This document shows positions 49,331-59,899 of a stretch of 64,000 nt of DNA, piece after piece. Below the pieces are notes generated by a model, which saw only the letters and a list, made by a program, of their open reading frames with translations, did no database searches and was not told the DNA's origin. How positions within the stretch are numbered: position 1 is the first letter of the stretch; each line of letters opens with the position of its first letter. The position numbers and the translations under genes are program-made. Source of the stretch: Aurantiochytrium sp. KH105 (taxonomy: Eukaryota; Sar; Bigyra; Thraustochytrida; Thraustochytriidae); the NCBI GenBank assembly GCA_003116975.1, contig BGKB01000052.1:62001-126000 (forward strand), read 5' to 3'.

Positions 49331-50230
49331 TCAGTGCTCAAAACATCGGCGCACCAGCTCGTTGTAAAAGGCCTCCTCCTCGTACCACTTGCGTCGCACA
49401 GGCAGCGACTCATCCTCGAGAAAGAAACCGTCGCAGAAATCAGGCGTTGATGCAATGTACTCGCCGAAGCTCGCGTAGCTCGCGCGATGTGTGTCAGCCT
49501 CATGAACCAGAACAATGTGCTTTTCCGAATCGCGCGCGCGTCGGAGCTCCTCGAGGACAGTGCTGCTCGAGAAAATCCCCCTGGTCAACACTAACACATA
49601 TGTATGTGTGCGGCGCACGCCGTCTAGCATTACCTGCTGGTTGAGCTCGGCGCGATAGCCATGATCAATCCAAACATTGAGGCCGCGATTCTCGAGTTTT
49701 AGGCGTAGAACATCGGCCAGTTCGCCGCCCATCGACTGCACGTGGCTCAAAAACACGTGCGCGTCCTCGTTCGGACCAAGGGACGGAACGCCAGGCACCC
49801 GAGCAACATCCGCACCGTCTTCGTCCATATCAAGGGCGCCGATTTGCTCCGCGAGAAAAGGATAATCAAAGTCTGCGACATCGGCCACATTGTCTTCCTC
49901 ATCCCAGAGCTCTTCGCACCCATTGTCGCGCGCACTCTTCAGCTCATGGTATGACACACGAGCACCCGTCGTTGGGCTGTGAAGCAGCAGCCGCCACTCA
50001 AGTCCGCAAAAGACGGTCTTGGCTTGCTCGCGGAACACCATAAGAAAGGAATCGCGACCAAAAAAAAACTTGGCCGTTTGCGCATCGAGCTTGAGGGGTC
50101 TTGGAGCCAAGCTGCGTGATGTAGCAGCATCTGGTTGCGTCGCATAGGTGGCACATTGGGCTACGAGTCGGTGAAAGACACCATTCGGCAGGAAAAATGA
50201 ACAGAAATCGAGCTTGCATGTCAGCGTCGC
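49331..50230 (-). CDS. TIR-domain protein with COR-like upstream segment; 5' end unresolved
   Basis: The frame is open from just below an in-frame TAA at 50231-50233 down to the stop at 49331. The first ATG is only at 50041, inside conserved-looking sequence. The segment before it reads FFLPNGVFHRLVAQC and later AKFFFGRDSF, which resembles the end of the COR domain of Roco proteins (inference). An intron acceptor ATAAG at 50230 would fit a missing 5' exon. The C-terminal half is a good TIR domain: DAHVFLSH, RGLNVWID, THTYVLVLTRGIFSSS and VLEELRRA, with the Glu at 49547-49549 in the NADase catalytic position. TIR domains signal or cleave NAD+. This may be a truncated relic or the last exon of a longer gene. 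Confidence 0.65.
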   Translation of the reverse strand, partial: ATLTCKLDFCSFFLPNGVFHRLVAQCATYATQPDAATSRSLAPRPLKLDAQTAKFFFGRDSFLMVFREQAKTVFCGLEWRLLLHSPTTGARVSYHELKSARDNGCEELWDEEDNVADVADFDYPFLAEQIGALDMDEDGADVARVPGVPSLGPNEDAHVFLSHVQSMGGELADVLRLKLENRGLNVWIDHGYRAELNQQVMLDGVRRTHTYVLVLTRGIFSSSTVLEELRRARDSEKHIVLVHEADTHRASYASFGEYIASTPDFCDGFFLEDESLPVRRKWYEEEAFYNELVRRCFEH

Positions 50231-50712
50231 TTATATCTGACAGACAGCTTCTACAATGAGCACATCAGTCGCATTGATGCCAGCTGATTTCTTGAAATCA
50301 TAAATTTGCGTTTTTCTTCTTTTCGTTGCACCTGCACATCTCCCTCCCTCACACGACCAATTATACTATCTGAAAGTTAATTGAAATTTTACAGCGGCAT
50401 TTTAGACACAGTGGTTAGACCTTCTTTCTCGCTTCTTGGAAAGCGAATTTAACTCTACTTTTATCTCCTGGTGAAGGTAGACAAGGTTCGCCAGCAGAAA
50501 TACATCTCTAATGAGCAGTAGTCTTGGGCCGTTTGATGACGGTCTCAACAAATGAATGTGTCATCTGATGTGAAGCAGGCGCAGAACAGATATAGATTCT
50601 ACCGGCACGGAGTCCTGCTTCTTCACGGATAGAAAACCCTTTCTTCATGGGACGGTACTGAATTGTGAGTTCTTGGCGCTGTCTCATAACGCATAAAAAA
50701 GAACACAACAAC
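50231..50712. other. AT-richer region between TIR gene and PIG-T
   Basis: About 480 bp in which upstream exons of the TIR gene would be expected if it is intact. One short minus-strand frame (50508 to about 50690) without any recognisable feature is the only candidate. Confidence 0.4.
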
Positions 50713-52489
50713 CTAAACCGGGATCGCTACGTGCTGCAACAACTCTTGGAGGGTGTCACGATCGTTCTCATACATCCACGCGAGCCCAACGAGGGCCACA
50801 AAGAAAAAGTTCTTGAGCATTCGCTTGCGCCTCTTCCATGTCTCTTGGCTCGCTTCATCGGGGTCGGGACGCACGCGAACTTCTTGCAAAAGTATACTGA
50901 TGGTAGTTCCCACAAGATAGGCAAACACCGTTGAGGAGAGCGTAATAACATTGTACGGCATGCTAAAGTCTGGAAGAGGCATGCTCACGAGAAGCGGAGC
51001 AGCGTATTCGCGCATGCGGCGCCCTGCAACGGGACCGTGTGTGCCACGCCCAAGTAAAGGCGAGGCAAGAGGTAAATCGCCTGCGACGACGCCTTGGACA
51101 CAGAGGCCCGGCTGATGCGGGATTGAGTAGCTAGCGACCGCCGCAGGGATGTCAAAGCCGCGGTTCGGGTCCGGAGGAAAGTCCCACAATGGCAAAAAGG
51201 CTTGTTCAAACGCGTATGAAATGAGCACTGACGAGCCAGGGGCGACATCAAAGGTGAGCTCCAACTGTGTGGGCGATCCATAGAATGAAGAGAGGGATAT
51301 CACGGAGGCTGCTCCAGGACCCCAAAGATCCTGCGCGGGAACCTGCTCCCCATTGACTTCAAGACGAACAGAGCTTGGTCGCACGCGAAGATAAGCAGGC
51401 ACCATCTCGAAGTATTGTAATCGAATTGGGTCCACGAAGTCGGAGGAAGTCGACAACCTTGTTACAACGCCGCCCTCGGTACGACCGACGCCACTCGCAA
51501 AGCGCTCCGTGACGCGAACCAAGGGTTGGGGAGGAATCACAGGCTTTGTCACTGCGTCGTGCGGAGTGAGGTCTCGCAGGGCAAGTTCCCGCAATCTCGT
51601 CGCATGAGGTCCTATAAAAGGTGTGCACGTCATCTCGGTGGTTGCGTTTGAAGAAGACTCTTCAACAAACACGCGCGAGGCGGCTGCCAAAGGACACTCT
51701 TGAACAGCCGTGCGCATTGGCGCCAGAGTCGCGAGCTCCGCGTGAGCAGGAGCCAAGCGTCCGTGAGCAAGAACTACGCTCAGGACCAGTTCGACGCCCG
51801 GTGTTTTGCACGGTGCGCTCCAGCCCCGTCTGCCGTCACACACGCGACGAAAGTGAAGTCTGATCGCATGGTGGTCCGCACGAAAGATTTCCGTAGGTAC
51901 CAAAACTTGCGCCAAGCCCGCGTTGCCACGACACGGGAGTAGTTTAAGCAAGGGCGCGAGATTTTCCGTGCACGACGCCTCGGACGAAAGCTGTCCGTAC
52001 TGAAGGAAGAGTGTTTCATTCGTCACAGTCTCGCTGGTGTTCAAGGGAGGCATCCCAAAGGTGTGGCGCGGCCGGGCGATCCGAGAGTCAACGATCGTGT
52101 CCAGCGACGCGCACGAGAGACCCGCCAGTGCAGCCGCAAGTGCATGCCATGCTTCGTCTGCAGACGGGGCATCCTGTGCTCGCAGGAGCGCCCAAACTTC
52201 GACGCCCTGCGCGGCCGGGACGGGCGAGGCCCCCCATCGCTCTCGCCAACGGCCTTTGGAAAAAGTCATCTCCAGCTCCTCCACGTCGAAGCGGTCCATC
52301 GTCTGGCCGAACTGCATGGGGAACAGGTTGAAGTGTTCCCACGCAAAGGCGCCCCCCGCCGCGCTGGCCTGCTCCCAGCGCACCGTGAACTGCACGTGCG
52401 TCACGAGGTCCTCCCAGCCGCGGCCCCCGCCGCGGGGCGACGCGTCCCGGACCCTCCTGAACGCAGCCTCCTCCTCGAAGCTCTCGGAG

Positions 52490-52521
<32 letters not shown>

Positions 52522-52581
52522 GACCACGCACCACGCAGCCACCGCGCCCGCCGCCGCGCGGGCCCTCGCGCGCGCGCGCAT
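50713..52581 (-). CDS. PIGT: GPI transamidase component PIG-T (622 aa)
   Basis: The ATG at 52581 opens into a signal peptide (Arg, then an Ala/Val-rich core at about 10-30). The frame is open far upstream but only through promoter sequence. The lumenal domain has PIG-T marks: FAWEHFNLFPMQFGQ and ELEMTFSKGRWRERWG. A C-terminal membrane helix (VITLSSTVFAYLVGTTISIL) and a second hydrophobic segment (FFFVALVGLAW) follow. PIG-T/Gpi16 is a core subunit of the ER complex that attaches GPI anchors to proteins. Length is slightly above the human protein. It is divergent from mL46. Confidence 0.93.
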
Positions 52582-52637
52582 GGTCCTGTCCTGTCCTGTC
52601 CCGCGCGATCCGCTTCTGCTCGCCGCTCTTCTATCTT

Positions 52638-52698
52638 TCGATCGGGGCCCCCAATAGATTTTAATTTTCAATTTTGATCTATTGGGGGCCCCGGTCGA
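52638..52698. repeat. Long inverted repeat with AT-rich loop
   Basis: Arms 52643-52659 and 52677-52693 are 17-bp perfect complements (CGGGGCCCCCAATAGAT and its reverse complement). They extend to 22 bp (52638-52659 / 52677-52698) with a single G-T mismatch. The 17-base loop is nearly all A/T. It stands out from its GC-rich surroundings, in the shared PIG-T / mL46 promoter. Confidence 0.92.
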
Positions 52699-52784
52699 CG
52701 CGGGGCGTCCCGGGCCCGTTCTCCGGCGGACGCACGGCGAAGTCCCTGGTGGCCACGAAATAGCGCGGAGACGCGGCGCGGCGC

Positions 52785-52883
52785 GCGCAAGTGGGCTATG
52801 GCGGCGGCGCAAGTGGGCTATGGCGCGGCGCAAGTGGGCTATGGCGGCGCGGCGCTGTTGCGCTGTTGCGCTGTTGCGCTGTT
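52785..52883. repeat. 19-bp triplication and (GCGCTGTT)4
   Basis: Three copies of a 19-bp unit spaced by 2-3 bp are followed by four tandem 8-bp units, in the 5' region of mL46. Confidence 0.9.
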
Positions 52884-53017
52884 GCGCAGAGAGACGAGAC
52901 AGACAGACTGCCTTCGCGGAGTCGCGGCGGCGCGGAGACCAGCAGAGCGCGCGGCGAGGCGGGCGGGGCGCGGCGCGGCGCGGCGAGGCCGGCGGAGGAG
53001 CAGCGCGGACACGGACC

Positions 53018-54331
53018 ATGCGTCTGGCGCGCGCGCTGGGCGGCGGCGCCGCGGCGGCATGGCGGCATGGCGGCATGGCGCCGCGGCTGCGGCATGGCGC
53101 CGCCCGCGGCCTCGCGACGGCGCCGTACCCGAAGGCGGACGCGCCCGGCGCCGCCGTCGACGAGGAGCACTGGCGCGACCAGTACAAGGTGGAGAAGCTC
53201 ATGCGCGACACGCCCGTCGAGAGCGAGCGGAGCCTCCGCGCCAAGGAGCGACTGCGGTTCATGGAGTTCGAGGCCTTCAAGAAGGACGCCGAGGCCGCTG
53301 GCCTCAAGATTGATGTCATGTGCGGCGCCGTCGTGGAGCGACTGCCCGTGATCATGCCCGACCTCGAAGACTGGGAGGTCGACATGTTCGAGCTCAAGGA
53401 GGAGGCGGAGCTGTACGAGAAGAAGGAGTACCCCCGGGAGTTTTGGACGCACCGCGAGAGGCCCATCCAGAAACAAAACCTCTGGGCGTACGACCTGCTC
53501 GACTACGGCACCAAAGGCCGACTCGGCAGGATCGAGATTGACGATGAGCTCCGAAAGGAGCTCGAACCCATGCTCGAAGAGTATCGCGCCGAGGAGGAAC
53601 AGCGCATCGCCGACCTTGAGGCCGCACAACTCAAGGAGCGCGAGGTCAAGGCGTCGTCCGATAAGGCGGTCAACACCGTCGTGGAAGAGGAAGACTCCTC
53701 GAGCCTTGATATTGATGAAAATCTCGACCTCAGCAGTGAACTGGACCTCGACATTAGCAACATTGAAATCGAAATTGATGAGGATACCACGCAAGAGATC
53801 GAATACGACCTGAACATGGACGATGTCGACGCGGCCGGCCAGGGCTCGCAGCAGGACTTTCGCCCCGAACCGCGCATCACGCTCGAGGACAAGATTCACG
53901 ACACGCGTTCGCTGAGGAGGAGACTCCAGCGCCGTCTGCACTTGTTAGTCAAGGTCAGGGACCCGGCGGATCCCAACGGCGAGCCCGTGTGGAGATTTCC
54001 CTATGGGCTTCGCGACGACGGCGAGGAGCTCTATGCTGCGGCCAAGCGGCATACTCTTGCACAGTGTGGCGAGGACATTGACCTGTACATGCTTGGCCGC
54101 CTTCCCGCCGGCTACCACTGGGTCAAGTACGCAGAGGCAGAGCAAAAGGAGCGCCAGGCTTACGGCGCACTCGTCTTATTTTATCGCGGCCAGCGCATTG
54201 AGGGCCATGTTGCCGCCAGCGATGACATTTTGGACCATGTCTGGATCTCGAGCGACGAGCTTGAGCAGATTGTTCCCAAAGCTGCCTCCGACCCCTACTG
54301 GTCGTACGGCCGCCACTTTATGGATGCCTAA
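53018..54331 (+). CDS. MRPL46: Mitochondrial large ribosomal subunit protein mL46 (437 aa)
   Basis: The ATG at 53018 begins an Arg/Ala/His-rich presequence without acids, typical for mitochondria, ending near the RGLATAPYPK segment. The middle part (about 60-190) matches the first half of mL46 (KQNLWAYDLLDYG). An acidic insert of about 50 residues (about 220-275, Asp/Glu/Leu) is unusual. The C-terminal part (about 290-437) is the Nudix-like domain of mL46, with WRFPYGLRDDGEELYAAAKR in the place of the Nudix box and GALVLFYRGQ. Normally a structural protein, with no hydrolase activity expected. Confidence 0.85.
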   Translation: MRLARALGGGAAAAWRHGGMAPRLRHGAARGLATAPYPKADAPGAAVDEEHWRDQYKVEKLMRDTPVESERSLRAKERLRFMEFEAFKKDAEAAGLKIDVMCGAVVERLPVIMPDLEDWEVDMFELKEEAELYEKKEYPREFWTHRERPIQKQNLWAYDLLDYGTKGRLGRIEIDDELRKELEPMLEEYRAEEEQRIADLEAAQLKEREVKASSDKAVNTVVEEEDSSSLDIDENLDLSSELDLDISNIEIEIDEDTTQEIEYDLNMDDVDAAGQGSQQDFRPEPRITLEDKIHDTRSLRRRLQRRLHLLVKVRDPADPNGEPVWRFPYGLRDDGEELYAAAKRHTLAQCGEDIDLYMLGRLPAGYHWVKYAEAEQKERQAYGALVLFYRGQRIEGHVAASDDILDHVWISSDELEQIVPKAASDPYWSYGRHFMDA

Positions 54332-54842
54332 AGTAAGTGTTGGACAACGATGATGTTCTTTCCTTTTGGCGCTCGCCGCGTGCGAAGCTGCTCGGTGGTC
54401 GGCCTTGCGAGTGAGGGCTCCGAGGGTGCCATTGCTGCAGAGCAGCAAATAAATAAGCAAATAGTTTGAAATGCGTCTCGGCAAATTCTACACTCCTTTT
54501 CCCCTCTTTTCTTCTCGCTATGACTGCTAGTTTTTTTTTTTTAACCACGAATAAAACTGAGTGTCGTTGATGCAATCGATTGCAATTGATTGTCATCGAT
54601 CGAGAGTTCGTTCGAGTGCTATCAACAGCAAAAAAACAAGAAAAGAAGGCAAAATGGCCCAAAGAGGACCCTCTGACTTGCATTCTCTGTGTTTTGCGGC
54701 TCGCGTATCTTGTCCAACGGCGTGTAATCCTGTCATGCTATTTATTTTTATTATTATTTTTAAAGATAAAGGAAGGTGCTGGGATGAAGTCGAGCGGTGG
54801 CATGATGAGAGAACAAAACAAATTTATCTTTGAGTAGAGAAT
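54332..54842. other. Convergent 3' region
   Basis: About 510 bp with a T14 run near 54529-54542, several CGATTG words and an AT-rich stretch at 54738-54775. No gene is visible. Confidence 0.5.
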
Positions 54843-57800
54843 CTAATCATCTTGGGGATTACGACGACCCTCAATGTCCTGCACCACTGCGTTGAAAACC
54901 TGCGCCGTTTTAATGGCCTCGAGGCCATCCTTGTTTCCAGTCCGAAAGTGCATGTCCGTGTATTGGTGCATCGGGTAGATGTAGACGATAAAGATGAGGT
55001 TGTAGGTGAAGAAAATCGCAGACATGAGGGAAGTCATTGCCACTGGATCAATGTTCTGGAAATTGACGTTCTGGCCATACGGAATATGCATATCATCTCC
55101 CGTAAGAACGTGATCCGGACGAAACCAAACCGCTACCGTCACACCAGCCGCCTCGAGTGTAGAGACGATGATACCTGCAATCACGGCGGCTCGCTTGTCC
55201 CAGGCGGAATTGGCCATAAACGTGACGAGAATCGCAAAAAAACCACTGCGCTTCGATCGCGACGCCCACCAAATGATAACGCGCAAAAGAATCATACCAA
55301 AGATCATGGGGACCGAAAATCGCAGATCAAACATTGAGGTGATGAGCCCAATCGTCATGGCTCGAAAGCTGAATTGCAAAATGTGAAAAATCCAGCAGGG
55401 AATGAGTCGCTTGAAGAGGGCCCAGCCTTCGAGGTTGACCGAGGACCGACGCATGATAAACTCCTTATCAAAGAGATCCGCAAAGGTATTTCCCAAAACC
55501 ACGAGCGAGAGCGCCACAGAGAGAAGCACAGCTCCGTTTGCAACATCCGAGTCGCCGCCCGGACGGCTGATCTCGTGCACAAGGAAGATGATTTGCAGAA
55601 ACGCCTGCGGACCTGACTCGCCAGCCACCTCCACGACGCGAATGCTACCAAAGCGGACAGTCGTCTCGTTTAGCTCCCATGAACGGTATGCCTCGGCAGC
55701 GACGCGAAGCTGACAGAGCGAGAGAAGTGCATTTTTGACGCGCGACCACAGACTCCTGTCCTCCACCTTCCAAGGAGTAGACATGAACACCATCATGTAC
55801 AGCGTGGGCAAAACCAAGAATGTCAGAGCAAAGGCAAACCACACAAAGGACAGCTCATCCTGATACGCCTCCGTAAACATTTGCTCAACGACCAAAATAT
55901 CTGTAGCCAGATCAAACCAGTTCATGACGACCGCAAAGACGAGCATGACGATGGAAAAGCTCGTCACAGTTTCGGAAATGGCAATCTTGACGCCAAAGGA
56001 ATCGAGGGATCCCTTGGCAATCTGCGTGCCACCCGTGGAGATGAGCAGCTCCACCTGGGACTTGCCTGTCGCGCCGCGCCTGTTAGCCCGCTTGAGCCAG
56101 CCATCGGTGGCGGTCTTGTCTCCGATCGGGTTCTCATCGAGTTCCAGCGTCTTGAGAGACGTGTTCTTTTCTGAGGCCAACACAAAGCCCAAGAGCTCAG
56201 CACCGCGATCGCCAATCGCGTTACGGGACAGATTGAGGCGCACCAGCGTCGAATTGCTCTTGAGCCCCTCGCTGACGTCCACGGCGCCAACATCGCCAAT
56301 GTTGTTGCCGTCAAGCGACAGCGTCTCCAGCGAGGTGTTGGTGGCAAGCATCTGACCAATGGCAGCCCCGCATGCATCGTCGAGTTTATTGCGCGCCACG
56401 TCCAGCTCAAAGAGAGTCTCTGACCCAGCGATTGCTTCCACAAAGGGAACAAAGCCACGGGCGTCAAAGATGTTGTCCTGCAGATGCAACTTTTGCAAGG
56501 GCAGCTCCTTTTCCGCAATACTCTGGCCCAATGCCTCGAGACCCGGGTTTCCAATGTTGTTCATGTTCAGACGCAACCTTCGCAGGGCCGTGTCATTGTG
56601 CATTCCAGCAGCCAGCGCTTCCACGCCCGTGTTCCCAAGACGGTTGCGCTGAATCCAGAGCGTCTTGAGCGTATGGTTCTGCGCAAGTGCAGCGCCCAGC
56701 ACTTCGCCTCCTTGCGCGGTGATCTCATTGTCGCCCACCATAAGTTCCTCGAGAACGATGTTCCGCTTGAGGGCCTCTGCCAAACACTCGAGTCCCGCAG
56801 TGCCAATGTGATTGTTGTGCAAATCGAGATGCAGCAGACAAAAGTTCTCGGCCAGAGCTGGACCCAGCGAGCTGCACATTTCATGCGACAATTTGTTGCC
56901 GGAGAGGTCAAGTTTGACCAGCGCAGCGTTGGCCTGGATCATGTGTTTTCCAAGGTAGCCGTGCGTATCGTTGAACCCGCAATCCTGGGCGATAAAGGTT
57001 GTCACCGTGCCGCACTCCTGAACGCCAACGCACAGCGCCGCGAGGCCCATGTGCCGAATTCTTTTGTTGCCATCCAAGTTGACAACCTTGAGTGCTGTGC
57101 AGCTACGAATGGCGTAGCCAAGAGCGATGGCGTGATCGTCGGTGAGCTGGCAATCTTGAATCAAAATAGCTCGAACCGTCGGTTCATACTTTTCAATGTA
57201 CCATACAAGGACATGAAAGGCAGGCAGCGGGATGCGTTGCCCAAAAATGTACACCTGCCCAAGTTCGGTTTTGGCGTCGGGGTCGTCATCGAGAAAGTCA
57301 TTGAAAACCTCAACGCGGACTTCCCGTAGCTCGACGCCATCGAGCTCTGCATCGCCGTTGTCGTCGTCACTATTATCGTCATCGTCTGTCGGTCTATTCA
57401 CATTGTCGAAGCGTGTGGAAACCTCATTGCTATCGTCGTAGTCGGCATAGTCTTCGTCGTTGTCACCATCGTCTCCATCGTCGGTATCGTCCGGACCGAG
57501 ATCATCGAGCTCCTCGGCCGTGGCGCCTTCCTCATGCTCAACGCCTTTACTGTGCAGATACTCTAGAACAGGCAGCAGCGACTTGCGCAGCTTGTGATCA
57601 GCGCGAAGCTTCTTCAAGCGCTTGATGGCATGGTGCAGAGTGAGGTCCTTGATGACGGACGCGTCGAACTGCGTATCCTCAAACTCGAACGGCTTGCCGC
57701 CGCCGTCTGCGCCATCGCCCTGCGCTCTGCGAAGCTGCGTCCGTCCTCCCTCTCGTACGTCAGCACAGCACGCGGTGTTTCGTGGTCTTTTCCCTCTCTC

Positions 57801-57885
57801 TGACAGGACAGCCGCCAGAACTTACCAGCGGGTCGACGACCAGCTCGGCGGCGCTCACCACCACCTCCGCAAGGTCAGACGCCAT
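54843..57885 (-). CDS. Leucine-rich-repeat protein fused to an XK-related membrane domain (983 aa, two exons)
   Basis: Exon 1 is 57826-57885 (ATG at 57885, 20 codons) and exon 2 is 57734-54843. The 91-nt intron has a perfect GTAAGT donor and a CGCAG acceptor, phase 0; an alternative acceptor 15 bases further also keeps frame. The large exon has no ATG near its start, so the first exon is required. After an acidic region, residues about 200-580 are ribonuclease-inhibitor-type LRRs (LHLDLHNNHIGTAGLECLAEAL is the type). From about 600 to 940 lie eight or so membrane helices with XK-related marks: WFDLATDILVV, and ESGPQAFLQIIF where XKR proteins have ESxPQLxLQ. XKR proteins include phospholipid scramblases. 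The fusion is not a layout I know from animals. Confidence 0.82.
57735..57825 (-). other. Intron of the LRR-XKR gene
   Basis: On the minus strand it starts GTAAGT at 57825 and ends GACGCAG at 57735, 91 nt, with a CTCTCC/GAGAG-rich middle. Removing it joins a 20-codon first exon to the long exon in phase 0. Confidence 0.75.
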
Positions 57886-59585
57886 GACTCCTCCTCGACC
57901 TCCTCCCCCTCGGCCTCCTCAGCGCGGACGCGCAGCGCGCCTTCTCGCCGCGTCTCCCGCCGCGCGTCTTCGCGCAGCGATGCGAGCGCCGTCCCCCTCG
58001 CCCCAACGCGGTCTGCCTTGCCCTTTCGCGATGCCGTTCTGCGTCGCGGCCTCGCCGGCCTCGACGGCCAGCGCGTGCACGCGCGTCCAGTTCGGGCCGC
58101 CGCCGCACCGGACCCGGCGCCGCCCCGGGGTCCCTGCAGCTGTACGCGCCGTGTCCGGTGCACGCAGCACGCGCACGTGCGCGCTGGGAGCTACGCAAAA
58201 GCGTGCACAAGGTTTCGCGAGACGAGTCGGGTCGAGTCGAGCCGCGTCGAGGCGAGCGGAGCCCAGCTCGAGGCCGGGCGCGAGGCAGGCCGTGCGCGCG
58301 GCGGCGGCAGGCGCTTCTGCGCTCTCTGGCTGGCGGGCTGGAGCGCGGGGCGCCGGAGGACGCGGCGGCGGCGGCGGCGGCTTCGGCCGCGTCGTTTTGG
58401 TGCGAGGGCTTTACCTTCTAACTGTAAATAAGAGCGAGTAAAAGAGACAATAAAAGAAAGAGGTGAAAGAGGTGAAAGAGGTGAAAGAGGCAAAGGTGAG
58501 CGTGCGGGAGGGAGAACGAGCCGCCGAGGGAAGGCCGGCACGTCGGGCGATGTCGTCGGGCGATGTCGTCGAGCGAGCAGCTTGCCAGATCGATATGCGG
58601 GATGATGCCGCGAGGTGGCTGAGAGAGAACTTGTGAACGAAAAGTTTTCGTGTATGTAAAATCCGCAAATTTCAACATCGACAAATACGTATACAGCGTC
58701 ATCATGTCATGATGGCGAAGGAAGTTGAATGCAAGCCAGTGAAAGTAGAATAATGATTTTTGAGGCACATGCTCTTCGCTTTCTGGTTTTGTTGAGCTGT
58801 TTTTCCCAGGCACATGGTCGCGAAGAAAAACAAAACAAAACAAAGCAAAACAAAACGAAGCACTGGTTGATCGCATATCCAAGCTCTACAAGGACTGCTA
58901 TACACCAACAAAGAACACGTATAGTTGAATGCAAGAACAAGAACAAATGCAACCTGTGCCTCCTTCACTCCAATGACGTTCTCGATTCGATGCAAGCAAC
59001 GCCACTGCAAATGGCAAAAAAAAACTCAAATCCCGCACCCGTGTCACCAAAGATATAGTACACGGGATAATTTGGACAAACGGATTTAGGTTTTTGTCTC
59101 CGAGGCACCTCTCTAGTTTTTTTTGCAAGGCAGCTTTATTTATCCCCGTGCAAGAAAGGCAACTCCCTCAAGATCGTCATTGATGATCCTGCACAAGCCG
59201 AGTCGCACGCATCCCCTAGCTCCACGAAGTAAACCTTACCAAAAAAAAAACCAACGAAGAGCACGTCCTCCCCCTCGGCCTCCTCTCCGTCATCTCTCCG
59301 TAGCCCTCCCCGCGCGCCTCCATCCCCGCCCTCCACCCCGCGCATCCGCCTCCTCCCGCGAGATTTTTCCCTCGCCGTCCTTGCGTGCTCGCTCGCCCCG
59401 CTCGCTCGTTAGCTCTGCCGCTGGCCGGGGCTCTCCTCCTCTCGCAGCGGCGCCTCGCGTCCGCGCCGGGCAGGAGGGCCGCGCCCGGCCCCGCCTGCGC
59501 TCGCGCTCGGCCTGCGCGCCGCCGCGCCGGGCGTCGCGGCGCGGCCGTTGGGCCTCAGGTCGATCGATGCGGAAAAAGTTGACCA

Positions 59586-59627
59586 AGATGATGATGATGA
59601 TGTTGATGATGATGATGATGATGATGG
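59586..59627. repeat. (ATG)n microsatellite
   Basis: About 13 ATG/TTG trinucleotides. Read in one frame it would code a Met run just upstream of the gap. Confidence 0.9.
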
Positions 59628-59755
59628 TGCTGACGACGGGGCCCTCCTCCGCCCCCGCCTCCGCGCGCGGCGCGGCCGGGCCCGCGGGGCCGCCCGTGCC
59701 GCGGCGCCGCGCTCCTCTCTCGCGGCGGGGGGGGCCGGGGAGGGTGGCTGTGGGG

Positions 59756-59839
59756 NNNNNNNNNNNNNNNNNNNNNNNNNNNNNNNNNNNNNNNNNNNNN
59801 NNNNNNNNNNNNNNNNNNNNNNNNNNNNNNNNNNNNNNN
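59756..59839. other. Assembly gap (84 N)
   Basis: 84 undetermined bases inside very GC-rich sequence. The reading frame of the downstream kinase is open right up to the gap, so part of its coding sequence may be missing. Confidence 0.99.
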
Positions 59840-59848
59840 CGCGGCGGC

Positions 59849-59899
59849 CTCGACCTCGACCTCGACCTCGACCTCGACCTCGACCCCGACCTCGACCTC
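59849..59899. repeat. (CTCGAC)n repeat at the gap edge
   Basis: Eight or so 6-bp units next to the N run. In the kinase frame it reads as a Thr-Ser repeat. It is the likely reason the assembly broke here. Confidence 0.9.

Larger units (their letters stand above)
52582..53017. promoter_or_regulatory. Bidirectional promoter PIG-T / mL46 with hairpin and tandem repeats
   Basis: 436 bp between divergent start codons. It contains the inverted repeat at 52638-52698, three copies of a 19-bp unit GCGCAAGTGGGCTATGGCG (52785-52803, 52807-52825, 52828-52846) and four units of GCGCTGTT (52852-52883). The repeats may be transcription-factor sites or simple slippage products. Confidence 0.55.

Noticed and set aside
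50508-50711. Short minus-strand ORF before the TIR gene as its missing first exon
   Set aside because: It has no ATG at its start, no similarity to COR or LRR sequence and no convincing donor in a matching phase. Left open but not called.
52682-53017. Extension of mL46 upstream from a TTG
   Set aside because: The extra frame crosses the 19-bp and 8-bp tandem repeats and has no ATG. The ATG at 53018 opens a good mitochondrial presequence.
52582-53466. Extension of PIG-T to 917 residues
   Set aside because: The extra 295 residues run antisense through the promoter and the start of mL46. A signal peptide begins exactly at the ATG at 52581.
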